Below are positions 20,045-30,050 of a stretch of 64,000 nt of DNA, in pieces (position 1 is the first letter of the stretch; every line of letters starts with the position of its first letter). Position numbers and translations under genes: made by a program. The stretch comes from Bicyclus anynana (taxonomy: Eukaryota > Arthropoda > Insecta > Lepidoptera > Nymphalidae): assembly GCF_947172395.1 (NCBI RefSeq), contig NC_069087.1, positions 17,180,889 to 17,244,888 on the forward strand, in the 5' to 3' direction. The notes under the pieces were generated by a model. The model saw only the letters and a list, made by a program, of their open reading frames with translations, did no database searches and was not told the origin of the DNA.

Positions 20045-21693
20045 CTTATAAGAAGGTAAATTATAACCCAACTGCGCGAGTGACTAGAAAAACTACCAAG
20101 CTGATCAGGGATTATCGTAATGTTATCGGAGATGATGTAAGTAATAACCTTTTGAGACCTCGAAATATACAACCACCTAAACTATACGGCCTGCCAAAAA
20201 TTCATAAGTGTGATGTTCCTCTTCGCCCTATAGTGAGTCAAATAGATTCACCTACTTATGAATTGGCGAAGCATGTCTCAAGTGTTCTACAACCACTAGT
20301 GGGCCACACGTCATCTTACGTCAAAGACTCCCGCCATTTTGTACGTTTATTACAAGACACTAACATTGAAGGGCATGAGTGCATGATAAGCTTTGATGTC
20401 GAATCCCTATTTACCAACGTACCAATTCACGACTTTATGGAGGTACTTAAAATAAAGTTACAAGAAAACAACATCCCGGAGGAGTATGTCACCTTAACAG
20501 GGCATTGTTTGGAATCTAGCTTTTTCCTTTATAAAGGTGAATACTACCTTCAGATTGATGGGGTGGCAATGGGTAGCCCAGTTGCCCCAGTAGTTGCCAA
20601 CTTATGGATGGAGTATTTTGAAGAGCTCGCCACCTCATCTATACCCATACAAGTTAGGTTTTGGAAAAGGTACGTGGATGACGTTTTTGCTGTCATGCAG
20701 GGCGGTGAAAAAGAGGTGCAACAATATCTGGCACTTTTGAATGGTATTCACCGGAAAATGACCTTCACATACGAAATGGAGAAAGATCGGTCGCTTCCAT
20801 TCTTGGATGTTCTAGTCAAGGTCCGACTAGATGGTAGTTTTAGTCACACTGTTTACCGGAAGCAGACACACACGGACAGATATTTACATGGCTCTTCGCA
20901 TCACCATCCACGACACCTTGCGTCAGTGGCTACCACCCTCTTCAATCGCGCTCAGGACCTGTGTGATGACGTTCACATCCAGGCTGAGCTGGAACATATA
21001 AGCAAGGTGTTACGTCGAAATGGTCATAAGCCCCTTGTATTAAAAAATAGTTCACATCAACGGAGAGAACGACCTTTGGAAGTCGAAAGAAGAATGGCCT
21101 ACTTACCTTTTGTTAAAGGGGTAACTGATAAAATTGGATCGTTCCTAAGGAAAAAATACAACATAAAGACTGTGTTTACTCCTTTACAAAAGATCGCCCA
21201 CATGATGCGTTCTCCAAAGGATCGTTTGCCATACCAGTGTCCGGGTGTGTATAAAATCGACTGCAGCTGTGGTAGCTCTTATATTGGACAAACGAAGAGG
21301 CCCATAGCAACCCGTGTAACAGAACATATACGAGCGATAAAAAACAACGACCCGCAAAAGTCTGCGATAGCTGATCACATTCTACAACCGGGAACTAAAC
21401 ATTGGATTGAGATCCATAATCCACACATTATTTCCACGGACCGCCACTATATACCCCGAGTAGTTCGAGAAGCCATTGAAATTCGAAAATACAAAAATTT
21501 CAATCGGGAAGATGGCTTCAAACTAGCCAGCGAGTGGAACCCGGTGGTAGAATTGTGCAAACCAAGAGGGCGCCGCGACACGCATAATAACAAAAGCGAT
21601 GTCGTGAGTGTGGTTTGCCTAAACAGCCAAAAACGCGAGGTCGTTGAAAAAAGAAAAAGAACAAGAAAGAGGGTAGATCGATTTTGCCCCTAA
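20026..21693 (+). pseudogene. Penelope-like element ORF, 5'-truncated copy B
   Basis: An open frame that begins mid-protein at LLKDTTTYKK, equivalent to residue 280 of copy A. It is identical to A in translation through the RT and GIY-YIG regions up to about residue 822. No proper start remains (GTG at 20080 is only an internal Val codon). A 7-base difference in the AAAAAAG-type purine tract near 21650 shifts the frame, so the protein ends ...KRKRTRKRVDRFCP instead of copy A's longer tail. It lacks the first 279 residues and is presumably dead as a gene, although its catalytic motifs are intact. Confidence 0.9.
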
Positions 21694-21824
21694 CAGCTGA
21701 CTTCACTTCTCATCTCGCAACTTCAGTCCCGTCGTGACCACGATCCATGCAACTGGGTCGAAATATCGACAATAAAAATCTCGTCGTTTTATCGTGGTAT
21801 GTACCCGTTTAAATAACATTCATA
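21694..21824 (+). repeat. 3' UTR / pLTR of copy B with a hammerhead-like core
   Basis: Same sequence as the 3' end of copy A (17288-17400 in reverse). It contains GGGTCGAAATATCGAC, matching the conserved GAAA side of hammerhead ribozymes found in Penelope-like pLTRs. I do not see a canonical CUGANGA box upstream (CGTCGTGACCACGATCC is present instead), so any ribozyme is degenerate or divergent. Confidence 0.45.
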
Positions 21825-21869
21825 ATGAACAACCACGAAATAAGTTTAAAATCATTAGTAGTATTCTTT

Positions 21870-21990
21870 GTATAGAAGGTCATACTAGTGCGTCAACTGA
21901 TCCGCATCGTACGGATCGCACGAATCTATCGTAAAATCCGTTCGATGCGATGCGTCCGACACGATGCCGATCAATGGATATGCTAGGAAC
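21870..21990. mobile_element. Right part of the MITE split by the Penelope-like insertion
   Basis: Rich in ATGCGATGCG/GATCCGCATCG-type palindromic words and complementary to part of 17211-17273. Outer boundaries are uncertain. Confidence 0.4.
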
Positions 21991-22686
21991 GTCATAGAAT
22001 TCGCTACTTTGTGCCCGTTAAATTGACGTTTTAAGTTTGAAACAGCAATAATATTTGACCGTAAAAAGATTCTAACTTAGAATATTGCGTTTCTTTCTCA
22101 GTCTTGTCTCTATTATTAAGTAATACTAAATTAAAAAATATAAAGCAATTACATAATAAAAAGATTAACAACTCAAAAAAGCGTCATATAAGAAACAAGT
22201 AAATACTTTCCCAGATGAGTTCACAAAGATTCCAACTACTGAAATCACTGCAGTGACCTCAACACAAAAAACACGCCCTACAAACATCTCAATGTTTTTA
22301 TTCTGTTATCAAAATAAACGATCGTATATCGGCGGCGATAAGATCTTGATTCGCGAACTCGAGAATTGGAAGCGATTAACGATTTAACTTTTTAATCGAT
22401 TCTGTTAATTGTATCGACATTGTGTGCGGCCCAGTGGGCCGGTGATGTATGGGATACAACGCTCTGCGTGTTGCTTTTTTTTGTTTTTTTTTTTGGGAGG
22501 TTATCGCATTGTCTTTGTTGCTATGCGAGACTAGCACAAATTCGTATACCTAGAATATATATGAATCGGCCAAGTGCGTGGCCAAGAGTTAGCCCTTAAA
22601 ACCATAATATTTTACAAACGGATCCCTTAATTGTGGTAGAAGACCCCTCATATATTTTAAAGATATACCCTACACTATGTGATATC
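21991..22686. other. No gene recognised
   Basis: AT-rich spacer with T homopolymers near 22470. Confidence 0.35.
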
Positions 22687-22747
22687 GTCGTCATCAACTC
22701 ATATTCGGCTCACTGCTGAGCTCGAGTCTCCTCTCAGAATGAGAGGG
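22687..22747 (-). mobile_element. SINE family A 3' fragment
   Basis: CGTCATCAACTCATATTCGG through CTCAGAATGAGAGGG only. Confidence 0.65.
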
Positions 22748-22867
22748 CTATGTGACATAAACGAGTAAAATCATCCCCTTTTTACACGTAGATACGAAGA
22801 TACCCTAAAAAATATTTTTCATTATTTTACGACTTTGTTCACATTTTAATGTCTCAAACATTCATCA

Positions 22868-22919
22868 CGTTATCAACCCATATTCGGATCACTACTGAGC
22901 TCGAGTCTCCCCTCAGAAT
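22868..22919 (-). mobile_element. SINE family A 3' fragment
   Basis: CACGTTATCAACCCATATTC then CTACTGAGCTCGAGTCTCC; the rest is lost. Confidence 0.6.
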
Positions 22920-23458
22920 TAAATAGAATAGAGAATTCGTAGCGACAACTCTGCAACTGATGCTGATGAATCGTTTTAATGTCTTCTAGACGCACTCAAC
23001 TCTTTTAGCTCTTGTTTCTTCGACGTACTCGTATAAAAATTAGTAATTCGATACTAATAATTCACAGAACTCCTTTCGCAAAGTATCTTAAATTATTTTC
23101 GTTACACTTTGGCGTTGAAGGTGAAAGTGGCTTGCGTAAGCGAGACATTCCTTTATTAGCCGAGAATTATTATTATATTATAATATTATCAATATTTATT
23201 AATTATTTCATTATTAGAACGAATGAATGAACTGCACCGACAGGTTCTGGTTACGATACACCGGTTTCTGTATTAATTAGGTGCGACTTTGCTTCCTAAG
23301 TTTAATTTGCACTCATAATACTCGTAATAGACTTTTGTTTTTAGTAAACCTTTCTGTACTAGTCGCATACCCTAATTTATAAGAAATTAGGTTGGGTTTT
23401 TCCTGCAAACGTTTCTGAAATTCTTTTTTTTTTAATTTTTGTTGTTCATTACAATATG
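22920..23458. other. No gene recognised
   Basis: AT-rich; the 72-codon frame at 23012-23230 has no domain. Confidence 0.35.
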
Positions 23459-23556
23459 TTAGGCCAATAGTCCACCACGCTGGCCCAATGTGGATGAACA
23501 GACTTCACATACGCAGATAATTAAGAAAATTCTTAGGCAGGTTTCCTCACGATGGT
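23459..23556 (-). mobile_element. SINE family A internal fragment
   Basis: TTAGGCCAATAGTCCACCAC to GCAGGTTTCCTCACGATGG. This and the two fragments at 22687 and 22868 could be remains of one disrupted SINE cluster. Confidence 0.6.
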
Positions 23557-25448
23557 CACAAGTGTGGACATATCTTGCGTAATAGTTTCTAGTTCGCACG
23601 TCCACCTTGCTTGGCGGCTGTCGCTGTAATTAGGGCAGTTCCCCACCCGCAGATATACTGTAATGTGCTAGGAGTTAGGACGGCAACATAGCGGCGCGGC
23701 GTCTGCTCCATAGAGTACATTGAATATAGGGTATAGAGTCCTCAGATGCCATCTTCGCTTAGCGCCATCATGTGAGCAGATAGAGAACTACTAAAATTAT
23801 AAGATATACCCATAAGTATAAAATGAGCGTCGATTTACGTATATATACCTATATCCATAGAGGCATAAACATAATGTTTACCTATTAGTTTTAACTGTTC
23901 TTTAATTCTATGATTATTTTATTTAGGAATTCGGATACAAATAATAAAAACACAAATAGGATACATATAATTATTTATTGTTTCACCTTTAGTGAACATA
24001 AACCACTCCCGTCTCTTTGAATAGAGTCATCTTCGTCAAAACTTCTAGTGGTACCGCTTAACAATATATTTGTTGACTTACACCAATTAACTGTAAAAAA
24101 TCTGCACGACAATATAAAAACAGAACTCTACTAAATCTCAAGATAAGATATATATAACAGAGTTCTCGGAATCCAAAGTAAAGCACAGGTCAAAACGATT
24201 TATAACAGTCCATAAAAAAAAGCCAAGTCGTTGGGAAAGATCAACGCAAAAAAACACCATGAAGAAAGCAGAAGAAATAAAACCGTTTCGTCTACAAAAT
24301 TAAACAAAATGTCACAAGCTGCACAAGGTTATAATTTTTTTTTAATAAGATTACCTCAGAATCCTGCTAGTCAAAGTGCCTTAAAGCGCCATCTATTGAG
24401 CAAATAGTGAACCAAGGAGGCATATGCAATTTGTACTGAGGTCGTAATGTACAGACTGATTACACCCTGGTCTGCTCTCTTTGCTAATAAGAGCGCCGAC
24501 GTCGCTAGTGATTTGCATCCGTGCACACAGGGCTGGCACATATCGAATTGCTAATTTTTTTTTTTTAATTATTTATTCATTTTTAATTCTTTTACAAAAA
24601 ATTAGATAGATGTGACAATTTAATGTGGTTGGTCGCTGGTGCCTGAATTAGGTTTTCTTGTACAATAATGGCATTACAATATTATATGTCAAGACAAACT
24701 TTTTTATTTTTAGGGCATACCTCATGTTACATTTTATATTAATTCATTACCAAAGAAGTTTTAGCAGGTCTATTTTTGTTTTTAAATAGATCTCTGTATG
24801 TAATTGGTAATTCGGTATTTCAGAATCGCACACCACCGACCTCGTTTGACTTTTTTAATAGTTCAATAGTATACTAAGAAATGTTTTTTTTTTGTAAAGA
24901 TAATGAATACGTAGTAGTTGACAATTTAACGTATTTCTACTTTAAGATACTATTTAGTGGATTTAGTGTTGGGGATAGTGCGAAAAGGGTCAAAGAGTAG
25001 TGAATTAGTTCGACTTCTTGAGTCTCTACCTACCTACCGCCCTGTTAAAAGCATGTAAGGGGCTCGCCTTTTCGCAGTTCGACAAGTCTGATGGGGCCAT
25101 CAAAAATATAGATGTAGATGTTTGTATGTTGTACGTAGGCAAGACAATATTTTTTGTTATATAAGTATAAGTTTTTAGTGGCAGCCCTGTCACGGCTGTC
25201 CCCTCGTAACGTATGTAGAGCGAGTTGCTCCGCGTCACTACACGTCAGGGCGCGAGTCAACCGCGCCGATGTGCACAGTTATGGCTCTGTGTGTACTTGC
25301 TCTAACATTACCACTTTCGACGGTTAATGGTGGCTCACTTTATCGGAACCGATTTACTAAACGTGTGGCGATGTAATCGGTAAACGTACACCGAACTGTG
25401 TTACTTAATTATACTAAAATATTAATGTACTAACATAGTATAATATGT
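23557..25448. other. No gene recognised; contains one short dispersed repeat
   Basis: Positions about 24630-24697 (GGTCGCTGGTGCCTGAATTA ... TATATGTCAAGAC) resemble 28590-28675. The GC-richer block at 25030-25270 gives two overlapping minus-strand frames without a recognisable domain. Confidence 0.35.
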
Positions 25449-25600
25449 TAAAGGGGAAAGTTTATGTATGTAAGTATGTTTGTTCCTCCTTTACGCTGCG
25501 GCTACTGAAGCGATTTGGTTGAGATTTGGAATGGAAATAGATTTTACACTGGATACATTGGCTCCTTTTCATCCCGGAAACACAAGAAGAATAGAATGTA
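25449..25600 (+). mobile_element. Helitron-like element fragment (subfamily 3)
   Basis: GTTTGTTCCTCCTTTACGCT, GCTACTGAAGCGATTTGGTT and GGAATGGAAATAGATTTTAC, as in 26741-26978 (reverse). The 3' end is missing, and the large tandem repeat starts just after. Confidence 0.6.
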
Positions 25601-25639
25601 GCCAAGGTACAAATAAGTAAGGAAGAAAATGGGTCTTGG

Positions 25640-26491
25640 TAGATATACAAATAATTTATATATTGTCAAAAATACTCATTCATTCCTGCTACTTGTGTTA
25701 TAACGTGCAGTCAATTTAACAAGGAAACAAGCCGATCTACAAATAATTACGTATTTTCAAAAACGTATTTAGAGTATGTTTCCTATAAAATACTGTGCTA
25801 TCATTTTAACAAGGAAACTGTGTCGATTTTCATTATCTAATCATCTATCCAGTGAGATAAGGGGTCTAGAAGTATGCAGCCGATCTACAAATAATTACGT
25901 ATTTTGAAAAACACTTAGAGTATTCCTTCTTGCCACTTATATTGTGAGATCAATTTAACAAGGAAACTGTGTCGATTTTCCTTATCTAATCGCCTGTCCA
26001 GCGAGATAAGGGGAGAAGTATGCAGCCGATGTACAAATACGTAAGGGACAGCAAGAGGTGTACAGATGTATAAATAATTTATATATTGCCAAAAATACTA
26101 ATTCATTCCTGCTACTTGTGTTATAATGTGCAGTCAATTTAACAAGGAAACAAGCCGATCTACAAATAATTACGTATTTTCAAAAACGTATTTAGAGTAT
26201 GTTTCCTATAAAATACTGTGCTATCATTTTAACAAGGAAACTGTGTCGATTTTCCTTATCTAATCATCTATCCAGTGAGATAAGGGGTCTAGAAGTATGA
26301 AGCCGATCTACAAATAATTACGTATTTTGAAAAACACTTTTAGAGTATACCTTCTTGCCACTTATATTGTGAGATCAATTTAACAAGGAAACTGTGTCGA
26401 TTTTCCTTATCTAATCGCCTGTCCAGCGAGATAAGGGGAGAAGTATGCAGCCGATGTACAAATACGTAAGGGACAGCAAGAGGTGTACAGA
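25640..26491. repeat. Tandem repeat, two ~424-bp units with nested sub-repeats
   Basis: Unit 1 (about 25640-26066) and unit 2 (about 26067-26491) are offset by 423-425 bp with few differences. Each unit itself contains two related halves sharing CAATTTAACAAGGAAACTGT, CCGATCTACAAATAATTACG and AGCGAGATAAGG. There is no coding capacity. This is a higher-order repeat, such as a small satellite or the variable interior of a Helitron-type element. Confidence 0.85.
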
Positions 26492-26740
26492 CATTTACGG
26501 ACTATATCGCGAAAATTATCCGCAGTACCGGAATCAGCATCTGTGACGGACTGATTGTCTATCTTGAAGCGAGATCAAGTGATAACATAGAAGCGGAAAA
26601 CAGTAAAATCCTTAGACTCTTGCGATTTAAAAAGTTAGGAACATTATTTATAAAAAAGTAATAACAAACTTAAGGAGATGCATGATGGTAAAACTAAATT
26701 AATAAAAACGAATTTATGAAAACTATAAATTATTAACCAA
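26492..26740. other. No gene recognised
   Basis: Spacer between the tandem repeat and a Helitron-like element. Confidence 0.35.
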
Positions 26741-26978
26741 CTAGCGGACGCCCGCGATTTCGTCCGCTTGGAATTCAGTTTTTCACAAATCCCGCGGGAT
26801 TTTTCCGGGATGAAAAGTAGCCTATGTGTTAATCCAGAGTAAAATCTATTTCCATTCCAAGTTTCAACCAAATCGCTTCAGTATCCGCAGCGTAAAAGAG
26901 GATAAAACATACTTAAACACTTCCACACTTTCACACTTACACACAAACTTTCGCCTTTATAATATTAGTGTGATGTGA
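26741..26978 (-). mobile_element. Helitron-like element (subfamily 3), complete
   Basis: On the minus strand it starts TCACATCACACTAATATTAT and ends GCGGGCGTCCGCTAG before T, with a GC-rich palindrome near the 3' end. The interior carries GAAGCGATTTGGTTGAAACT. It serves as the reference for the fragments at 15321, 25449, 34129 and 52876. Confidence 0.7.
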
Positions 26979-27098
26979 TTTACTAACATTATAGAACTGT
27001 TTTAACAACAATACCTACTTCAGATCATAACTTTGACACGTAATAAATTTGGACTACACTTTTAATTTATTTCAAAATTTTGCTTCTCTCATGATCAA

Positions 27099-27273
27099 TC
27101 TTAATATAAAAATGCAAAAGGTCATCACGAAATCTCAAAAACCGCTAGACTTACAACGATTAAATTAGGCAGGGAGGTAGTTGATAGTTATAAGACGTCC
27201 GCTAAGAAAGGATTTTGCGAGAGGGCCGGATTAAAGAGGTCTATGGGCGGACATAGTCGCGGGCGTCCGCTAG
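27099..27273 (+). mobile_element. Helitron-like element (subfamily 1), complete
   Basis: TC at 27099, then TTAATATAAAAATGCAAAAG; it ends GCGGGCGTCCGCTAG at 27273. The flanking bases are A and T, the classic A|T Helitron target without duplication. Confidence 0.75.
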
Positions 27274-27835
27274 TACCTATATTATTGACAAATATTAAAT
27301 CGCTACCGCTTATCACTCACACGGGCTGTCAATGGTTCACTTCCTACCTGCGGCTTTGTTTGCATTACGCTGCGGTGATATCGATGCTTTTTGTATCGAA
27401 TAGCGGTGCCCGGGGGATCGATTCGGAGCGATTCCAAACCGGGCTGCGGTCAGATTGACTCGATTGTTTTGTGGCTTTCTTACTAGTAGCCCTAGTACGA
27501 TGTCGCACACATTTATGTTGATGGTTTTCGAATGTCGAACCGCTATGACGTCAGGATACATAGAAGACTGATTTTTTGAGGCACCTACTAATTGCTGAAA
27601 TTCCGTGAAATAAGATTTAGCGAAACTTAACGCTAAGAAGCAACCTAACCAATCTTATACTGCCATGTTCACGTACATTCAGCGAATATAGGTAGGCCTA
27701 ACTTGAATCCGAAAGAAATTGTTTTTGACCTAGTACAAACTATTCGTTTAGTAGAGTGTAAAACATTGTTTATGTTTAAAAGATTCTGCTAATATTTAAA
27801 TGTTGTATCTGCAGGCTAATCTTAATATCGTTCGT
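27274..27835. other. No gene recognised
   Basis: A GC-richer block (27310-27460) supports overlapping frames on both strands, none with a domain. Confidence 0.3.
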
Positions 27836-28131
27836 TATCAACCCATATATGGCTCACTGATGAGCTCGAATCTCCTCTCAGAATGAGAGGGGTTAGGCCA
27901 ATAGTCCACCACGTTGGCCCAATGCGGATTGGCAGACTTTAAACAAGGAGATAATTAAGAAAATTCTGTGGTATGCAGGTTTCCTCACGATGTTTTCCTT
28001 CACCGTTTGAGACACGTGATATTTAATTTCTGCAGACAACTGAAAAGTTGGAGATGCATGCCCCGGACCGGATTCGTACCCACACTCTCCGAAATCGGAG
28101 GCAGAGGTCATATCCACTGGGCTATCACGGC
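27836..28131 (-). mobile_element. SINE family A, full length, minus
   Basis: Tail GTTATCAACCCATATATGGC at the left, and the head (reverse of CGTGATAGCCCAGTGGATA) at the right end. Flanks share a short TAATATC. Confidence 0.8.
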
Positions 28132-28829
28132 TAATATCCTTTAGTTGATTATATTGATGTTTTTTTTTCTTTTCGAAACTACCGAATGCAGTCTCGTACT
28201 AAATATACTGTTTGATGTTTCCTACTGTCTGATCGCACTTTTCACTCTGCTAGCTCTAAAACTGGTAGCTTTTAATGTTGTTTGGCGGCTAGATAAAAGC
28301 TCGTCCAAACATCATTTCGCATCTCGTCTTTTAATTTTATACATGGAGAGATGACATGGCCGCTTTCATCGCGTTCATTAACTTCTGATCGACCGCTGAG
28401 TGCAGTAACACGATATTTGGACAGCGACATCCGTTTTGGACAAAAAATGTACATAGAAAAAACGAGGTTACGCATGTTAAACATTACTACTGTCCCCTTT
28501 TCCACAGAGTGTATTAGAAGTACTAGTCTTATTGACAGAGCTCATTAAGAAAGATACTGATTGATCCTACCGCTAAATAACATCGCTGAAATGTATCGCT
28601 GGTGCCTAAATTAGTTTTCCTTGTTCTATAGGCAATAGCGGCCTTTTTTACAGTATTATATGTCAAGATGTAACAGCTGTTGTATTTTACTTATCTTTTT
28701 GAAGAAGATTTTTTTATACAAAGTAAATTGATTTGGTGTACGATCTCACCTGATGTTTAGTGTAGACTAGACATGGTTTTACCCCACTGTTAGAATATGT
28801 TGATTAAATAAAGTTTATGTCCCTCACAA
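28132..28829. other. No gene recognised
   Basis: Short frames at 28145-28548 lack domains. The 28590-28675 stretch repeats 24630-24697. Confidence 0.35.
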
Positions 28830-28925
28830 ATAACGTGGCTTTTTAGTGGTAAAAGAATTTTCAAATTCGGTTCAGTAGATCTAGAGATTACTCCCTACAA
28901 TACCACAAACTTGCCACAAACTTCT
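28830..28925 (-). mobile_element. Helitron-like fragment
   Basis: AACGTGGCTTTTTAGTGGTA, GGTTCAGTAGATCTAGAGAT and CCCTACAATACCACAAAC match 37085-37165. Confidence 0.5.
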
Positions 28926-29729
28926 TTATAAATTAGTTTAGATGAGTTCCTAGATGAAGTGTGCTCAGGCATATGAAGCTTAATATTACGCCAATCTTAC
29001 GTAAGCCATGCCATTTTCAGAGCAAAATGAAATCAAATCCGAAATGCAGTAATTATTCTTAGGGAATTCGTAAATTTTCAGAGGCAAGGTGCTATAGGTA
29101 ATTAAGGTCAAGTGGACTATCTTATTTATACCTTCAATACTGATCGATATAATTGAGATGGTAACGGACTTTAATATCCCAACGCCCACATACTCAATTG
29201 AAATATTCAGGCCAATTGAGGTTGGTCTTGATGGGACTGCAACGTAATGTGGGATGCACTGGCCAAGATGCTACGAGTATGTTCAGTACAAAGCATTATA
29301 TCGTGTAAATTGGGTCAGGTCTAATTTTATGAGACGTTACGGCGCTAATAATTTAACACTGTCTCAAAATCTTGCCTATAGTCTGGCAAGCTTGTTGAAG
29401 ACACTCTCATAATATACGGGCGACAAGGGGAAAAGAAAGTGAGGACATCAGTTGTGGGTTTTTCATTCATCGCTATACTGCCTGCCCAGTGCCGCCTCGG
29501 GAGTGTTACGAACGAAGTTGCCAAGCTATAGTCTAAATTAGAAATGCCAACAGTAAAAGAAGAAATCAAAACCAGTAACATCAAGTACAAAGCCAGACTC
29601 AGAAACGACTGATCGCATGAGGATAATAGAACAAAACTAAAAATACTAGAAAAAAATAGTCTAAACGATGATTTTATAAAAAAAACGGCTTTGTTAAAAC
29701 AATTGCTGTAATTCTAAATTCTGGGATTT
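28926..29729. other. No gene recognised
   Basis: Positions 29450-29540 (CCGCCTCGGGAGTGTTACGA) resemble part of a dispersed lepidopteran retroelement, but I cannot assign it. Otherwise unremarkable. Confidence 0.3.
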
Positions 29730-30050
29730 ATGTGTCGTGCCTATCAGAGAACTCAGGAATGGGGAATCCGTAGGAGAACTAAATCAATCGACGTAGACCA
29801 AAGGATTAGCAAACTGAATTGGCAGTGGGTGGGCCATATCTTTCGCAGGACAGATGGCCGCTGGGGCAGAGGTGTTCTGGAGTGGAGACCACGTACCAGT
29901 AAGCGCAATGTAGGTCACCCTTCAGCCAGATGGTCTGAGGTCACCATGAAGGTAGCGGGAAATGGCTGGATGTGAAAGGCGAAGGATCGTGATTGGTAGC
30001 GCGCTATAGAAAGGGCTTTGTCAAGCATTGGACGAATACAGGCTGATGAT
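29730..30050 (+). mobile_element. RTE-type LINE 3' end with ORF remnant
   Basis: The open frame 29730-29975 reads IRRRTKSIDVDQRISKLNWQ followed by WVGHIFRRTDGRWGRGVLEW and RPRTSKRNVGHPSARWSEV. This is the conserved C-terminal tail of lepidopteran RTE-class reverse transcriptases. The upstream RT core is missing, so this is a 5'-truncated copy. It ends with a GCTGATGATGATGACGATC tail. Confidence 0.8.

Larger units (their letters stand above)
17288..21855. mobile_element. Penelope-like retroelement, inverted head-to-head composite
   Basis: Order on the plus strand: the 3' terminus and UTR of copy A (minus), its full ORF, about 60 bp of a further pLTR (19930-19989), a short AT filler, a 19-bp foldback, then the 5'-truncated copy B (plus), its 3' UTR/pLTR, and the first 11 codons of a third unit at 21825-21857. 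The whole is bracketed by a 14-bp direct repeat TAGTAGTATTCTTT (17274-17287 and 21856-21869; its first bases may overlap element sequence). Penelope-like elements are known for tandem and inverted partial copies with pLTRs. A single duplication around the composite argues that it was made in one insertion event. Confidence 0.9.

Noticed and set aside
20080..20082. GTG as a real start codon for copy B
   Set aside because: The frame is open upstream to 20026 and the codon corresponds to an internal Val (about residue 298) in copy A. The copy is simply truncated.
25026..25260. Overlapping 70- and 71-codon minus frames
   Set aside because: Two overlapping frames of similar length without a domain or codon bias; more likely part of an unidentified repeat.
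25640..26491. CRISPR-like array
   Set aside because: Unit length (~424 bp), nested structure and eukaryotic context do not fit; it is an ordinary higher-order tandem repeat.
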